Source: Candidatus Arcticimaribacter forsetii (GTDB taxonomy: Bacteria; Bacteroidota; Bacteroidia; Flavobacteriales; Flavobacteriaceae). Taken from it: a stretch of DNA of 64,000 nucleotides. Below, piece by piece: positions 1 to 11,399 of this stretch. Location: the NCBI RefSeq assembly GCF_910589745.1, contig NZ_OU342399.1:1633501-1697500 (forward strand), read 5' to 3'. A program made the translations under genes and the position numbers. The notes below the pieces were generated by a model, which saw only the letters and a program-made list of their open reading frames with translations, did not search any database and had not been told where the DNA came from. Positions within the stretch are counted from its first letter, which is position 1; the number at the start of each line of letters is the position of its first letter.

Positions 1-159
1 AAGAATCATGAGTTTGTTGACTTCAAAAGAGTAAAACAAAAATTCTTAGCTACAGATAAACAAGGACAATTAGTCTTTTTAGCAGATTCTAGCTTTTCAT
101 TACAAATGACACAACAAAAATATCCATCTGTTAAGTTTCATCTTACCTCAGAATTTTAA
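1..159 (+). CDS. C-terminal end of an unidentified protein (partial)
   Basis: An open frame runs in from the left edge and ends at the TAA at 157-159, giving 52 residues that finish with ...HLTSEF. The 5' part lies outside the window. The visible part is soluble-looking, with no membrane segment or motif that I recognise. Its stop is one base from the stop of the minus-strand DUF962 gene, so the two genes converge tail to tail without a spacer. Codon use resembles the neighbours, so it is probably a real gene, but no function can be given. Confidence 0.6.
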   Translation, partial: KNHEFVDFKRVKQKFLATDKQGQLVFLADSSFSLQMTQQKYPSVKFHLTSEF

Positions 160-160
160 T

Positions 161-487
161 CTAATCCTTAGAGGCATCGAAACCACGTTTACCGAGCAAG
201 ATGTCAAAAAAAAGTGTAAAATCGCCTCTTAAACTCCATAAAGGATGCTTAAAAGTGGCTGGTTTGTTTTTTTCAAAAAAGGCATGACCAATCCAAGCAA
301 AACCATATCCTGTTAATGGAAGTGCGATCCAATAACGAGCTTCTTTTTGAGCGAATATTAAAAAAACTAACAATCCTAGAACTAAGAATGTACCTATAAA
401 GTGAAGAATGCGACTGGTTTTATTTTTGTGTTCTGATAAGTAGAATGGATAAAATTCTTTAAAGTTTTTAAAAGATGAGTTTCCCAT
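161..487 (-). CDS. DUF962 / Mpo1-like membrane protein
   Basis: This 108-residue protein matches the DUF962 (Mpo1-like) family. The yeast member Mpo1 is an Fe(II)-dependent dioxygenase acting on 2-hydroxy fatty acids. The family signature is visible: His20 and His29 in the segment SEHKNKTSRILHFIG, then His68, Glu72 and Pro76 in GHAFFEKNKPA and His81 just after. These histidines are the presumed metal ligands. Two hydrophobic stretches (about residues 31-46 and 52-68) suggest an integral membrane protein. It is full length for bacterial members. The substrate in bacteria is not known to me, so only the family is asserted. It converges on the partial gene at 1-159. Confidence 0.8.
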   Translation of the reverse strand: MGNSSFKNFKEFYPFYLSEHKNKTSRILHFIGTFLVLGLLVFLIFAQKEARYWIALPLTGYGFAWIGHAFFEKNKPATFKHPLWSLRGDFTLFFDILLGKRGFDASKD

Positions 488-557
488 GGTCTTTGTTTTT
501 TACTAAAGTAACCTTTTTATAATTCAAAAGAAAACAAGATAATCATTTGAACATGAT

Positions 558-590
558 TAAAAAAAATCCCCAACATTGCTGTTGAGGATT
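558..590 (-). terminator. Rho-independent terminator of the tuf-rpoBC operon
   Basis: Read on the minus strand, the arms at 590-580 and 575-565 pair over 11 positions with one mismatch around a 4-base loop (576-579). A run of T residues follows (positions 566-559). It lies directly downstream of the DUF3467 gene, the last gene of the long minus-strand operon, and is the natural 3' end of that transcript. Confidence 0.85.
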
Positions 591-596
591 ATTTTA

Positions 597-908
597 TTAG
601 GCTTCACCGGTAGGGCCAAAATTTAATGGAATTGGAGGTTGTTCGTTAAATTGAATTTCTCCATTTGCATTTTCAAACCGTTGAATGTTTTCACTCAACG
701 CTTTTTGTAATCTCTTGGCATGTTGCGGAGTTAAAATAATTCTAGACTTAACCTTAGCTTTTGGAGCCCCAGGCATCATTGATATAAAATCAACAATAAA
801 CTCAGATACTGAATGGTTGATTATGGCTAGGTTCGAGTAAGTACCCTCAGCCGTAGCTTCATCTAATTCAATATTTATTTTTTGTTCTTCTGTCTTTGAA
901 TCACTCAT
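597..908 (-). CDS. DUF3467 domain protein
   Basis: This 103-residue acidic protein belongs to DUF3467, a small family of unknown function often found directly downstream of rpoC in Bacteroidota. Recognisable parts are YSNLAIINHSVSEFIVDF (about residues 24-41) and the LTPQHAKRLQKAL segment (about 59-71). It starts three bases after the rpoC stop on the same strand and is followed by the operon terminator, so it is co-transcribed with RNA polymerase genes. No membrane segment or catalytic motif is visible. A link to transcription is suggested only by position. Confidence 0.8.
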   Translation of the reverse strand: MSDSKTEEQKINIELDEATAEGTYSNLAIINHSVSEFIVDFISMMPGAPKAKVKSRIILTPQHAKRLQKALSENIQRFENANGEIQFNEQPPIPLNFGPTGEA

Positions 909-911
909 AAC

Positions 912-3900
912 TTATGCTTCTACTTCAGCTTCTGTTTCTTCTTTGTTAATCAACAAACTTGTGTATTCTTCTTTAGAACCTACAATAACGTCATTGTACT
1001 CTCTAAGACCAGTTCCTGCAGGTATTTTGTGACCTACAATTACATTTTCTTTTAAGCCTTCTAGTGTATCAACTTTTCCGTTTACAGCGGCTTCGTTTAA
1101 TACTTTAGTTGTTTCTTGGAAAGAAGCTGCAGAGATAAATGACTTCGTTTGTAGCGATGCTCTAGTAATTCCTTGAAGCTCCGTAGTAGCTGTTGCAGAA
1201 CGTGCATCACGTGCAACAACTAATGCTTTTCCTTCACGTTTAAGGATTGAATTTTCATCTCTAAGTTCTCTAGAAGTAATTAATTGTCCTTCTTTTAAAT
1301 TCTCAGAATCTCCTGCTTCTTCAACAACTTTCTTACCGAATAACTCATCGTTTTCAGTAATGAAATCATATTTATGAATCAATTGATTTTCTAAGAAAAT
1401 AGTATCTCCTGGATCGTTAATTTTAACCTTACGCATCATTTGACGTACTACTACTTCAAAATGCTTATCGTTAATTTTCACTCCTTGTAATCGGTATACT
1501 TCTTGTACTTCGTTTACTAAGTATTGTTGTACTGCCGATGGACCTTTAATTTTTAAGATATCAATCGGTGTAATAGAACCGTCTGATAAAGGCATACCTG
1601 CTTTAACAAAATCATTTTCTTGAACAAGAATTTGACTTGATAATTTAACTAGATATTTTCTAACATCACCAAATTTAGATTCTACTATGATCTCACGGTT
1701 ACCTCTTTTAATTTTTCCAAAAGAAACAACTCCGTCAATTTCAGATACAACAGCAGGATTAGAAGGATTACGTGCTTCGAAAAGTTCAGTTACACGAGGA
1801 AGACCTCCTGTAATATCCCCAGAACGAGCAGATTTTCTTGGTATCTTAACTAAGATTTTACCTTCTTGAATCTCTTCGTTATCGTCAACCATGATGTGAG
1901 CTCCAACTGGAAGGTTGTACGAACGTAATACAGTTCCTTTTTTATCTTGAATCAATAAAGTAGGTATTACTTTCTTGTTTCTAGATTCTGAAATAACTTT
2001 CTCTTGGAATCCTGTTTGTTCATCAATCTCAACTTGATAAGTGACACCTTGTTCTACATTTTCGTAAACAATTTTACCTGTAAATTCAGAAACAATAACT
2101 CCGTTAAATGGATCCCACTGACAAATTAGATCGTTTTTCTTAACAGTACTTCCGTTCTTGATCATTAATGTTGATCCGTAAGGAATATTATTGGTACTCA
2201 ATACAACTTTGGTGTTCTTATCAGACAATTTAATTTCAGAAGTTCTAGAAATTACGATATCGATATCATTTCCTTCAGCATCTTTACCTTTTACAGTCTT
2301 AAGATCTTCGATTTCAGCAACTCCATCGAATTTAACACGTAGTTCGTTCTCTTGAGAACTACCACCTGCTACCCCACCTACGTGGAATGTTCTTAAGGTT
2401 AACTGAGTTCCTGGCTCTCCAATAGACTGAGCTGCAACTACACCTACAGCTTCCCCTTTTTGAACCATTTTACCCGTTGCAAGGTTACGACCATAACATG
2501 ATGTACAAATTCCTTTCTTAGCTTCACAAGTAAGTGGAGAACGAACTTCTATAGATTCGATTGGAAGTTGATCTACACTGTCAGCTACTAAATCAGAAAT
2601 TTCTGTATTTGCTTCAATAATTACCTCTCCATCTAATGGATTGATTACATCAAACAAAGCAACTCTTCCTCGGATTCGATCCGATAAAGGCTCTACAATT
2701 TCTTCATTCTTTCTTAGCGGCTTAACTTCAATTCCTCTTAACGTACCACAATCAACTTCGTTGACAATAACGTCTTGAGAAACATCAACTAAACGACGAG
2801 TAAGGTATCCTGCATCGGCAGTTTTAAGTGCTGTATCCGCTAATCCTTTACGTGCACCGTGAGTAGAAATAAAGTATTCAAGAATCGAAAGACCTTCTTT
2901 AAAGTTAGAAAGAATCGGATTTTCAATAATTTCTCCCCCTCCTGAGGTAGACTTTTTAGGCTTTGCCATTAATCCACGCATCCCTGTTAACTGTCGAATC
3001 TGTTCCTTAGATCCACGAGCTCCAGAATCTAACATCATATATACAGAGTTAAACCCTTGCTGATCTTCACTAATTCTCTTCATCGCTAAGTTTGTTAAGC
3101 GTGAATTTGTATTAGTCCAAATATCGATAATCTGATTGTAACGTTCGTTATTAGTAATCAGACCCATATTGTAGTTACCTTTAATACTATCCACTAAACT
3201 ATTAGCTTCATCAATTAAAGGTTGCTTTTCTGGTGGAATAATAATATCTCCTAAACTAAAAGATAATCCTCCTTTAAATGCAAACCCGTATCCCATACTT
3301 TTAATCTTATCTAAGAATTCAGCAGTTTCAGGAACACTAGTTACTTTAAGGATTTGCCCAATAATTTCACGTAGATTTTTCTTTGTAAGTACTTCGTTGA
3401 AGTATCCCGCGTTTTCTGGAACAACCTCGTTAAATAAAACTCTACCTACTGTAGTATCTATGATTTTATATTCTAGAACACCTTCTTCATTTAGGTCTTT
3501 TGCTCTAATCTTTATAGTAGCATTAAGATCAACGCGTTTTTCGTTGTATGCAATATGAACCTCTTCTACAGAATAGAAAGTAAGTCCCTCTCCAACCACT
3601 TTGTGATCTTTAGTAGACTTTCTTGCTTTTGTCATGTAGTAAAGTCCCAATACCATATCCTGAGAAGGAACCGTTACCGGTGATCCGTTTGCAGGGTTCA
3701 AGATATTATGAGAAGCCAACATTAAAATTTGTGCTTCAAGAATCGCTTCCGGTCCTAGTGGTAAATGAACTGCCATTTGATCACCATCAAAATCGGCGTT
3801 AAATGCAGTACAAACCAATGGATGTAATTGAATTGCTTTTCCTTCAATAAGTTTTGGCTGGAATGCTTGAATACCAAGTCTGTGTAATGTAGGGGCACGG

Positions 3901-5222
3901 TTTAATAATACTGGGTGACCTTTTAATACACTTTCTAAAATATCCCAAACTACAGGCTCTTTACGATCTATAATTTTCTTAGCAGATTTTACCGTTTTAA
4001 CAATTCCACGCTCAATTAATTTACGTGTAATAAACGGCTTGTATAATTCAGCAGCCATATCCTTTGGAAGACCACATTCAAATAATTTTAATTCAGGTCC
4101 TACAACAATTACAGAACGTGCTGAATAATCAACTCGTTTTCCAAGTAAGTTTTGTCTGAAACGACCTTGTTTTCCTTTTAAGGAATCAGATAATGATTTT
4201 AACGGACGGTTAGAGTCTGTTTTTACAGCAGAAGACTTTCTTGTATTATCGAATAAAGAATCTACAGATTCTTGAAGCATTCGCTTCTCGTTTCTTAAGA
4301 TAACCTCTGGTGCTTTAATTTCAACTAAACGCTTTAATCGGTTGTTACGGATAATAACACGACGATAAAGATCATTTAAATCTGAGGTAGCAAAACGACC
4401 TCCATCTAAAGGAACTAATGGACGTAATTCTGGTGGAATTACTGGTACAGCTTTGATAATCATCCACTCTGGAAGATTTTCGCTGCGTAAGTTAGCATCT
4501 TTAAAAGCTTCAACAACTTGAAGTCTTTTTAGAGCTTCCGTTTTACGTTGTTTAGAAGTTTCATTGTTTGCTTTGTGGCGTAATTCGTATGAAAGTTCTT
4601 CTAAATTAATTCTTGAAAGTAAATCAATTAAACACTCAGCTCCCATTTTCGCGATGAATTTGGTAGGGTCAGTATCGTCTAAATATTGATTTTCAATTGG
4701 TAATTTCTCAAGAGCATTTAAGTACTCTTCTTCAGAAAGGAAGTCCATCTTTTGAAGCGGTTCTCCTTCTTCATTCTTAGCATCACCAGGTTGAATTACG
4801 ACATAACGCTCATAATAGATAATCATGTCTAACTTCTTAGATGGTAATCCAAGTAAGTATCCAATTTTATTTGGTAAAGAACGGAAGTACCAGATATGAG
4901 CAACAGGAACAACCAAGTTGATATGTCCTACACGATCTCTACGTACTTTCTTTTCAGTAACTTCTACACCACATCGATCACAAACGATTCCTTTGTATCG
5001 GATTCTTTTGTATTTACCACATGCACATTCAAAATCTTTAACTGGGCCAAAAATTCGCTCGCAGAAAAGACCATCACGTTCCGGCTTATGGGTACGATAA
5101 TTGATGGTTTCAGGTTTTAAAACTTCCCCACGTGAGTTTCCTAAAATTACTTCAGGAGAAGATAATCCAATAGAAATTTTATTGAATTTTTTTTGAGTAA
5201 CAATTTCGTTATTTCTTGCCAT
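912..5222 (-). CDS. rpoC: RNA polymerase subunit beta'
   Basis: The 1436-residue catalytic subunit beta' of RNA polymerase. The N-terminal zinc site is visible as C66, C68, C81 and C84. The universal active-site motif NADFDGDQM lies near residue 475 and supplies the three aspartates that bind catalytic magnesium. A second zinc site is made by the Cys of DCGTLRG (near 825) and the cysteines of [11 protein letters not shown] (near 898-908). Length agrees with flavobacterial RpoC. It follows rpoB after 52 bases. A small hairpin (5256-5273) sits in that gap without a T run and probably marks processing rather than termination. Confidence 0.98.
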   Translation of the reverse strand: MARNNEIVTQKKFNKISIGLSSPEVILGNSRGEVLKPETINYRTHKPERDGLFCERIFGPVKDFECACGKYKRIRYKGIVCDRCGVEVTEKKVRRDRVGHINLVVPVAHIWYFRSLPNKIGYLLGLPSKKLDMIIYYERYVVIQPGDAKNEEGEPLQKMDFLSEEEYLNALEKLPIENQYLDDTDPTKFIAKMGAECLIDLLSRINLEELSYELRHKANNETSKQRKTEALKRLQVVEAFKDANLRSENLPEWMIIKAVPVIPPELRPLVPLDGGRFATSDLNDLYRRVIIRNNRLKRLVEIKAPEVILRNEKRMLQESVDSLFDNTRKSSAVKTDSNRPLKSLSDSLKGKQGRFRQNLLGKRVDYSARSVIVVGPELKLFECGLPKDMAAELYKPFITRKLIERGIVKTVKSAKKIIDRKEPVVWDILESVLKGHPVLLNRAPTLHRLGIQAFQPKLIEGKAIQLHPLVCTAFNADFDGDQMAVHLPLGPEAILEAQILMLASHNILNPANGSPVTVPSQDMVLGLYYMTKARKSTKDHKVVGEGLTFYSVEEVHIAYNEKRVDLNATIKIRAKDLNEEGVLEYKIIDTTVGRVLFNEVVPENAGYFNEVLTKKNLREIIGQILKVTSVPETAEFLDKIKSMGYGFAFKGGLSFSLGDIIIPPEKQPLIDEANSLVDSIKGNYNMGLITNNERYNQIIDIWTNTNSRLTNLAMKRISEDQQGFNSVYMMLDSGARGSKEQIRQLTGMRGLMAKPKKSTSGGGEIIENPILSNFKEGLSILEYFISTHGARKGLADTALKTADAGYLTRRLVDVSQDVIVNEVDCGTLRGIEVKPLRKNEEIVEPLSDRIRGRVALFDVINPLDGEVIIEANTEISDLVADSVDQLPIESIEVRSPLTCEAKKGICTSCYGRNLATGKMVQKGEAVGVVAAQSIGEPGTQLTLRTFHVGGVAGGSSQENELRVKFDGVAEIEDLKTVKGKDAEGNDIDIVISRTSEIKLSDKNTKVVLSTNNIPYGSTLMIKNGSTVKKNDLICQWDPFNGVIVSEFTGKIVYENVEQGVTYQVEIDEQTGFQEKVISESRNKKVIPTLLIQDKKGTVLRSYNLPVGAHIMVDDNEEIQEGKILVKIPRKSARSGDITGGLPRVTELFEARNPSNPAVVSEIDGVVSFGKIKRGNREIIVESKFGDVRKYLVKLSSQILVQENDFVKAGMPLSDGSITPIDILKIKGPSAVQQYLVNEVQEVYRLQGVKINDKHFEVVVRQMMRKVKINDPGDTIFLENQLIHKYDFITENDELFGKKVVEEAGDSENLKEGQLITSRELRDENSILKREGKALVVARDARSATATTELQGITRASLQTKSFISAASFQETTKVLNEAAVNGKVDTLEGLKENVIVGHKIPAGTGLREYNDVIVGSKEEYTSLLINKEETEAEVEA

Positions 5223-5274
5223 AACTACCTGCTGTTTTTTTTTATAATATTTATAAAAGAAGTGAACTTCTTTA

Positions 5275-8200
5275 TTATTCTTCTAAACGAATGTCAAGAC
5301 CTAGACCTTTCAATTCATGCATCAATACATTAAACGACTCAGGTAAACCTGGTTCAGGAAGTGTGTCTCCTTTTACAATCGCTTCATATGTTTTAGCTCT
5401 ACCTACAACATCATCGGATTTAACTGTTAAGATTTCCTGTAGTGTACTAGAAGCTCCATATGCTTCAAGTGCCCAAACTTCCATCTCTCCGAAACGTTGA
5501 CCTCCAAATTGTGCTTTACCACCCAGTGGTTGTTGCGTGATAAGAGAGTAAGGTCCGATAGATCTTGAGTGCATTTTGTCATCTACCATATGCCCTAATT
5601 TAAGCATGTAGATTACACCTACTGTTGCTGGTTGATCAAAACGCTCTCCTGTTCCTCCGTCATAAAGATAAGTATGTCCGTATCTTGGAATTCCTGCTTC
5701 GTCTGTAAGTGAGTCAATTTGACTTGCACTTGCTCCATCAAAAATTGGTGTAGCATATTTCTGATCTAATTTTTGACCAGCCCATCCAAGAACTGTTTCA
5801 TAAATCTGACCAATATTCATTCGAGAAGGTACTCCTAATGGGTTTAGAACGATATCTACTGGTGTTCCGTCTTCTAAGAAAGGCATTTCTTCGTGACGTA
5901 CAATACGTGCAACAATACCTTTATTTCCGTGACGTCCTGCCATTTTATCACCTACTTTAAGTTTACGTTTCTTAGCAATATATACTTTTGCTAAACGTTT
6001 AATTCCAGCTGGTAATTCATCTCCAACACTAATTGTAAATTTCTCACGACGTAATGCTCCCTGAAGATCATTTTCTTTGATCTTGTAGTTATGGATTAAG
6101 TCTGCAATTAATTCATTAGTAGAATCTGTAGTAGTCCACACTCCTTTAGTAAGGTGCGTATAATCTTCTACTGCAGTTAGCATCTTAAGGGTATATTTTT
6201 TCCCTTTTGGTAAAATTTCTTCCCCTAGGTCATTCTGTACCCCTTGACAAGTTTTTCCGTTCACGATGGTGAATAATTTTTCAACCATAATAGAACGAAG
6301 ATTATCAAACTTAGCAATGAATTGGTTTTCTAATTCTTCCAACTCTTGTTTATCTTGATTTCTTTTACGCTTATCTTTTACAGATCGAGTAAATAATTTT
6401 TTATCAATTACAACCCCATGAAGAGATGGTGGTGCTTTTAATGAAGCATCTTTTACATCTCCAGCTTTATCACCGAATATAGCGCGTAAAAGTTTTTCTT
6501 CTGGCGTTGGATCTGATTCTCCTTTAGGAGTAATTTTTCCAATTAATATATCTCCTGGATGAACTTCAGCTCCAATACGAATCATTCCAAATTCATCAAG
6601 ATCTTTGGTAGCTTCTTCACTAACGTTAGGGATATCATTTGTAAGTTCTTCTGAACCTAATTTAGTATCTCGAACATCTAGAGAATATTCATCAATATGA
6701 ATAGAAGTAAATACGTCCTCACGAACAACACGCTCAGAAATTACAATTGCATCCTCAAAGTTATACCCTTTCCAAGGCATGAAGGCTACTTTCATGTTTC
6801 TTCCTAAAGCAAGCTCTCCATCTTGAGTTGCATATCCTTGAGAAAGTACTTGACCTTTTTCAACACGATCGCCTTTTTTAACTATTGGTTTTAAGTTAAT
6901 ACAAGTCCCTTGGTTAGTTTTTCTAAATTTAATTAAGTTGTATGATTTAGTATCGCTTTCAAATCGAACCAAATGCTCGTTCTCAGTAAGATCGTATTTG
7001 ATTGTAATTTTATTAGCATCTACATATTCTACAACACCGTTACCTTCAGCATTTATAAGTACTCTAGAATCTGAAGCAACTTGACGCTCAAGACCAGTAC
7101 CTACAATTGGCGATTCAGGACGTAATAAAGGAACTGCCTGACGCATCATGTTAGATCCCATCAATGCACGGTTTGCATCATCATGTTCGAGGAAAGGAAT
7201 TAAAGATGCAGAAATAGATGCAATTTGATTCGGTGCTACATCTGTGTAGTCAACTAAATTAGGGTCAATTACAGGATAATCTGCTTCTTGGCGTGCAATA
7301 ATTTTATCTGCAGTAATGGTTCCATTCTCATCAAAAGGAATGTTCGCTTGAGCAATTAATTTACTCTCTTCCTCTTCTGCACTTAAGTAAATAGTTTCGT
7401 CAAGGTTAATTTTCCCTTCTGTAACTTTACGGTAAGGAGTCTCAATAAATCCTAAGTTATTTACTTTTGCGAAAACACCTAGCGAAGAAATCAAACCAAT
7501 GTTTGGTCCCTCTGGAGTTTCAATAGGACATAAACGTCCGTAGTGAGTGTAATGTACATCTCGCACCTCAAAACCAGCTCGTTCTCTTGAAAGTCCACCA
7601 GGTCCAAGAGCTGATAAACGTCTCTTGTGAGTAATCTCTGCTAATGGATTCGTTTGATCCATGAACTGAGATAATTGGTTTGTTCCAAAGAATGTGTTAA
7701 TTACTGAGGATAATGTTTTAGCATTGATTAGGTCAATCGGAGTAAATACTTCGTTATCACGAACATTCATTCGTTCACGAATTGTTCTAGCCATACGAGC
7801 TAAACCTACTCCAAACTGAGAAGATAATTGCTCTCCTACAGTACGAACACGACGGTTAGATAAGTGATCAATATCATCGATTTCTGCTTTCGAGTTAATC
7901 AATTCAATTAAATATTTAACTATGGTAATGATGTCTTGTTTCGTTAAAACAAGTTTATCCATTCCTTCGTCGTTCCCTAACTTTTTATTCATACGGTAAC
8001 GACCAACCTCACCTAGGTTATATCGTTGATCCGAGAAGAATAATTTGTCAATAATACCACGCGCAGTTTCTTCATCTGGCGGCTCAGCATTTCTTAATTG
8101 ACGATATATGTGTTCAACAGCCTCTTTTTCTGAGTTTGTTGGATCTTTTTGAAGTGTATTGTGAATGATTGCATAATCAGACATATGAGCGTCTTCTTTG

Positions 8201-9084
8201 TGCAATAAAATAGTTTTTACGTTAGCCTCAAGAATTTCATCGATGTGGTCTTTTTCAACTACTGTATCACGATCAATGATGATCTCGTTACGTTCAATTG
8301 AAATTACTTCACCTGTGTCTTCATCAACGAAATCTTCATGCCATGAATTTAATACACGTGCAGCAAGCTTACGTCCAAGAATTTTCTTGAGTGCGGTTTT
8401 TGAAACTTTAACCTCTTCTGCAAGATCAAAGATTTCAAGAATATCTTTATCACTTTCAAATCCGATTGCACGGAAAAGTGTAGTTACGGGTAATTTTTTC
8501 TTACGATCGATGTATGCATACATTACATTGTTAATGTCTGTAGCAAACTCAATCCAAGATCCTTTAAAAGGAATTACTCTAGCAGAGTACAATTTAGTAC
8601 CATTTGCATGGAATGACTGTCCAAAGAACACACCAGGTGAACGGTGTAACTGAGATACAACGATACGTTCAGCACCATTGATCACAAAAGTTCCACTTGG
8701 AGTCATGTAAGGAATTGTTCCAAGGAATACGTCTTGTACGATTGTTTCGAAATCCTCGTGTTCCGGATCGGTGCAATACAATTTTAGACGTGCCTTTAAA
8801 GGAACTGAATATGTTAATCCACGCTCAATACATTCCTGAATGGAATATCTAGGTGGATCAACGAAATAATCAATAAATTCTAAAACAAACTGATTACGAG
8901 TATCCGTAATTGGGAAGTTTTCTTTGAAAGTATTGAAAAGACCTTCTTCTGCACGTTCGGCAGATTTGGTCTCGAGTTGAAAGAAATCTTGAAAAGATTT
9001 AATTTGAATATCAAGAAAATCAGGATAATCGGGTGTCTTCTTAGCAGAAGCAAAATTTACTCTATTCTTTAATATACTCGGCAT
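5275..9084 (-). CDS. rpoB: RNA polymerase subunit beta
   Basis: The beta subunit of RNA polymerase, 1269 residues from the ATG at 9084-9082 ([11 protein letters not shown]...). The open frame continues to 9168, but the extra 28 residues do not resemble flavobacterial RpoB N-termini, and they would run through a strong hairpin at 9157-9179, so the internal ATG is chosen. The rifampicin region near residue 470 reads [16 protein letters not shown] and keeps the residues typical of sensitive enzymes (the Asp, the His and the following Ser). Subunit beta forms, with rpoC, the catalytic cleft. The gene lies between rplL and rpoC as in most bacteria. Confidence 0.97.
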   Translation of the reverse strand: MPSILKNRVNFASAKKTPDYPDFLDIQIKSFQDFFQLETKSAERAEEGLFNTFKENFPITDTRNQFVLEFIDYFVDPPRYSIQECIERGLTYSVPLKARLKLYCTDPEHEDFETIVQDVFLGTIPYMTPSGTFVINGAERIVVSQLHRSPGVFFGQSFHANGTKLYSARVIPFKGSWIEFATDINNVMYAYIDRKKKLPVTTLFRAIGFESDKDILEIFDLAEEVKVSKTALKKILGRKLAARVLNSWHEDFVDEDTGEVISIERNEIIIDRDTVVEKDHIDEILEANVKTILLHKEDAHMSDYAIIHNTLQKDPTNSEKEAVEHIYRQLRNAEPPDEETARGIIDKLFFSDQRYNLGEVGRYRMNKKLGNDEGMDKLVLTKQDIITIVKYLIELINSKAEIDDIDHLSNRRVRTVGEQLSSQFGVGLARMARTIRERMNVRDNEVFTPIDLINAKTLSSVINTFFGTNQLSQFMDQTNPLAEITHKRRLSALGPGGLSRERAGFEVRDVHYTHYGRLCPIETPEGPNIGLISSLGVFAKVNNLGFIETPYRKVTEGKINLDETIYLSAEEEESKLIAQANIPFDENGTITADKIIARQEADYPVIDPNLVDYTDVAPNQIASISASLIPFLEHDDANRALMGSNMMRQAVPLLRPESPIVGTGLERQVASDSRVLINAEGNGVVEYVDANKITIKYDLTENEHLVRFESDTKSYNLIKFRKTNQGTCINLKPIVKKGDRVEKGQVLSQGYATQDGELALGRNMKVAFMPWKGYNFEDAIVISERVVREDVFTSIHIDEYSLDVRDTKLGSEELTNDIPNVSEEATKDLDEFGMIRIGAEVHPGDILIGKITPKGESDPTPEEKLLRAIFGDKAGDVKDASLKAPPSLHGVVIDKKLFTRSVKDKRKRNQDKQELEELENQFIAKFDNLRSIMVEKLFTIVNGKTCQGVQNDLGEEILPKGKKYTLKMLTAVEDYTHLTKGVWTTTDSTNELIADLIHNYKIKENDLQGALRREKFTISVGDELPAGIKRLAKVYIAKKRKLKVGDKMAGRHGNKGIVARIVRHEEMPFLEDGTPVDIVLNPLGVPSRMNIGQIYETVLGWAGQKLDQKYATPIFDGASASQIDSLTDEAGIPRYGHTYLYDGGTGERFDQPATVGVIYMLKLGHMVDDKMHSRSIGPYSLITQQPLGGKAQFGGQRFGEMEVWALEAYGASSTLQEILTVKSDDVVGRAKTYEAIVKGDTLPEPGLPESFNVLMHELKGLGLDIRLEE

Positions 9085-9148
9085 CAGGAGTGGTTTTATA
9101 TTAATTTCAACAACGATACAAGACTTGGGATGTCTATAAACTATAAAA

Positions 9149-9179
9149 GGGTTAAAGCCTCTGGACAAATTCCAGAGGC
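9149..9179 (-). terminator. Hairpin between rplL and rpoB (attenuator-like)
   Basis: A perfect 9-bp stem, GCCTCTGGA (9157-9165) with TCCAGAGGC (9171-9179), closes a 5-base loop. On the minus strand it is followed by an interrupted T-rich tract (TTTAACCCTTTTA), weaker than a full terminator. In E. coli a partial terminator at the same place lowers rpoBC transcription relative to rplJL. A similar role is inferred from position and shape. Confidence 0.6.
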
Positions 9180-9208
9180 AATAACCTTATTTATTGGGGT
9201 GGGGAGAA

Positions 9209-9583
9209 CTATTTAAGCTCAACCTCAGCTCCAGCTTCTTCTAAAGAAGTTTTTAATCCTTCAGCTTCGTCTTTAGAAACACCTTCTTTTACATTAGCTG
9301 GTGCCTCGTCAACTAAACCTTTAGCTTCTTTAAGACCAAGACCTGTAAGTTCTTTTACAAGTTTAACAACTGCTAATTTAGAAGCACCTGCTGACTTAAG
9401 AACAACAGTAAATTCTGTTTGCTCTTCTGCCGCATCTGCACCACCTGCAGCTGGACCTGCCACTGCAACTGCTGCTGCTGCTGGCTCGATACCATACTCA
9501 TCTTTTAAAATAGTAGCTAATTCATTAACTTCTTTTACTGTTAAATTAACTAGTTGTTCTGCGAATTCTTTTAAATCTGCCAT
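9209..9583 (-). CDS. rplL: 50S ribosomal protein bL12 (L7/L12)
   Basis: The 124-residue stalk protein L7/L12, which recruits translation factors to the ribosome. The N-terminal dimerisation helix ([20 protein letters not shown]) is followed by an Ala-rich hinge (about residues 35-55) and the conserved C-terminal domain with [20 protein letters not shown] (about 69-88). It follows rplJ after 64 bases, and that spacer holds two short inverted repeats. The gene is in the standard rplJ-rplL-rpoB order. Confidence 0.97.
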   Translation of the reverse strand: MADLKEFAEQLVNLTVKEVNELATILKDEYGIEPAAAAVAVAGPAAGGADAAEEQTEFTVVLKSAGASKLAVVKLVKELTGLGLKEAKGLVDEAPANVKEGVSKDEAEGLKTSLEEAGAEVELK

Positions 9584-9647
9584 TTTCTATAGTTTTGAAA
9601 TTTATTTAAATAATATTTAGTTTGGTGCAAGCACCGGGTTTATCAGT

Positions 9648-10163
9648 CTATTTTTCTGATAAAGTTTTAATAATACCTGCAAGTGTTCCTCCACCAGACT
9701 TAAGTCCAGAGATAACGTTCTTAGCAGGAGATTGTAATAAGGTAATAATATCACCAATTAATTCTTCTTTCGATTTGATTGCAACTAAAAGATCAATTTG
9801 ATCATCACCTACATAAACAGCCTCTTCAATATAAGCGCCCTTTAAAACAGGTTTGTCAGATTTCTTACGGAAATCTTTGATTACTTTTGCTGGTGCATTA
9901 CCAACCTCAGAAAACATCAATGATGTATTTCCTTTCAATACTTCTTTTAAGTCACCGAATTCTTTATCTGAAGCATCCATTGCTTTTGATAAAAGTGTAT
10001 TCTTAACTACGGATAGTCTAATACCAGCCTTAAAACAAGCACGTCTAAGCGCGGTAGTATCTTTAGCATTTAAACCTGCTGTATCTGTTAGATACAAAGT
10101 TTTAGCGTCAGATAGTTCTGCGGTTAGCGTTTCAATTACTTGCGATTTTTCTTCTCTTGTCAT
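9648..10163 (-). CDS. rplJ: 50S ribosomal protein uL10
   Basis: The 171-residue L10 protein that anchors L7/L12 dimers at the base of the ribosomal stalk. Family features are the N-terminal MTREEKSQVIETLTAEL helix, the RRACFKAGIRLSVVKNTL segment near residues 41-58 and the C-terminal helix that binds L12 dimers (ending ...GIIKTLSEK). It starts only 21 bases after rplA, too short for a long L10-binding leader of the E. coli type directly upstream. Its last codons and stop lie within an 8-bp inverted repeat (TTTATCAG/CTGATAAA). Confidence 0.96.
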   Translation of the reverse strand: MTREEKSQVIETLTAELSDAKTLYLTDTAGLNAKDTTALRRACFKAGIRLSVVKNTLLSKAMDASDKEFGDLKEVLKGNTSLMFSEVGNAPAKVIKDFRKKSDKPVLKGAYIEEAVYVGDDQIDLLVAIKSKEELIGDIITLLQSPAKNVISGLKSGGGTLAGIIKTLSEK

Positions 10164-10184
10164 TCGAATTAGTTTTAAAAAATC

Positions 10185-10874
10185 TTAAGCGATTTTAGTG
10201 TCAATTGAAATACTAGGACTCATTGTGCTGGACATAAAAATGCTCTTCACATAAACTCCTTTGGTCGTAGAAGGTTTAAGCTTCAAAATTGTATTTAATA
10301 ATTCTGCTGCATTCTCCTTGATTTTGTCAGCGGTGAATGATGATTTACCTACAGATGCATGAACGATTCCAGTTTTATCAACTTTGAAATCAATCTTACC
10401 TCCTTTTACATCACTAACAGCTTTCTTAACGTCCATAGTTACTGTACCTGTCTTTGGGTTTGGCATCAAACCACGTGGGCCTAATACGCGTCCTAAAGGA
10501 CCTAATTTACCCATAACACTAGGCATTGTAACAATTACATCAACATCGGTCCAACCGTCTTTGATTTTTTGTAAATACTCATCTAGTCCAACGTAGTCAG
10601 CTCCACCTTCTAATGCTTCAGCTTCCTTGTCAGGAGTTACTAAAGCGAGTACTCGAACATTTTTTCCAGTACCATGAGGAAGGGTTACTACTCCACGAAC
10701 CATTTGATTAGCTTTCTTAGGATCAACTCCTAAACGAACTGCTAAGTCCACAGAAGCGTCGAATTTTACATTAGTAATTTCTTTAACTAATGAGGAAGCT
10801 TCTTCAAGAGAGTAGACTTTATTTGCTTCTACTTTAGCTCTTGATTCTTTCTGATTTTTTGTAAGTCTTGCCAT
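10185..10874 (-). CDS. rplA: 50S ribosomal protein uL1
   Basis: The 229-residue L1 protein of the ribosomal L1 stalk, which helps release deacylated tRNA from the E site and in many bacteria represses its own operon by binding mRNA. Family marks are the [23 protein letters not shown] segment near residues 48-70 and [14 protein letters not shown] near 132-145, which is part of the RNA-binding face. It follows rplK by 17 bases and is followed by rplJ. Confidence 0.96.
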   Translation of the reverse strand: MARLTKNQKESRAKVEANKVYSLEEASSLVKEITNVKFDASVDLAVRLGVDPKKANQMVRGVVTLPHGTGKNVRVLALVTPDKEAEALEGGADYVGLDEYLQKIKDGWTDVDVIVTMPSVMGKLGPLGRVLGPRGLMPNPKTGTVTMDVKKAVSDVKGGKIDFKVDKTGIVHASVGKSSFTADKIKENAAELLNTILKLKPSTTKGVYVKSIFMSSTMSPSISIDTKIA

Positions 10875-10891
10875 TTTCTTTCTTTATAAAA

Positions 10892-11332
10892 TTAAAAAGG
10901 GGACTCTCCTCCTGATACAGTGAAGCCCATAGATCGTGCGGTACCCGCAACCATTTTCATTGCTGATTCAATTGTAAATGCATTTAAATCTTGCATTTTA
11001 TCCTCTGCAATTACTCGTACTTGGTCCCAAGATACTTTTGCAACTTTAACTCTATTTGGCTCACCTGAACCTTTCTTGGCTTTTGCTGCTTCCATCAATT
11101 GAATGGCCGCCGGAGGTGTTTTGATGATGAAGTCAAATGACTTATCTTTATATACAGAGATTACAACTGGTAAAACTTTACCAGGCTTATCCTGAGTTCT
11201 AGCATTAAACTGCTTACAAAACTCCATGATATTGACCCCTGCAGCACCTAGCGCGGGTCCAACCGGTGGCGACGGATTCGCTGCACCTCCCCTTACTTGT
11301 AATTTGACTAGCTTGTCTATTTCTTTTGCCAT
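10892..11332 (-). CDS. rplK: 50S ribosomal protein uL11
   Basis: The 146-residue L11 protein, which with its rRNA site forms the GTPase-associated centre. The Pro-rich N-terminal linker [21 protein letters not shown] (about residues 19-39) that thiostrepton contacts is intact. The C-terminal rRNA-binding domain contains the [13 protein letters not shown] segment near residues 126-138. It is the first gene of the rplKA pair and follows nusG after 67 bases. That gap holds an inverted repeat that could be a regulatory site. Confidence 0.97.
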   Translation of the reverse strand: MAKEIDKLVKLQVRGGAANPSPPVGPALGAAGVNIMEFCKQFNARTQDKPGKVLPVVISVYKDKSFDFIIKTPPAAIQLMEAAKAKKGSGEPNRVKVAKVSWDQVRVIAEDKMQDLNAFTIESAMKMVAGTARSMGFTVSGGESPF

Positions 11333-11353
11333 TGTTTCAATTTACGATTAAGA

Positions 11354-11381
11354 ATGATTTAGAGTGGAAGCTCTATTTCAT
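11354..11381 (-). promoter_or_regulatory. Hairpin in the rplK leader, candidate L1 control site
   Basis: The arms ATGATTTAGAG (11354-11364) and CTCTATTTCAT (11371-11381) pair as 5 bp, a symmetric A-A internal loop and 4 more bp around a 6-base loop. It lies between nusG and rplK. In many bacteria L1 binds a hairpin in this leader to repress rplK and rplA. The position fits, but I could not confirm the detailed L1-site consensus. Confidence 0.3.
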
Positions 11382-11399
11382 TCGATATTTGTGTAACAT

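Noticed and set aside
8198-8653. 151-codon open frame antisense to rpoB
   Set aside because: Ser/Arg-rich composition typical of the reverse complement of a coding frame; no start signals or domain.
9085-9168. Longer RpoB N-terminus starting at 9168
   Set aside because: The extra 28 residues do not resemble RpoB of relatives and are encoded across a perfect hairpin; the ATG at 9084 gives the expected N-terminus.
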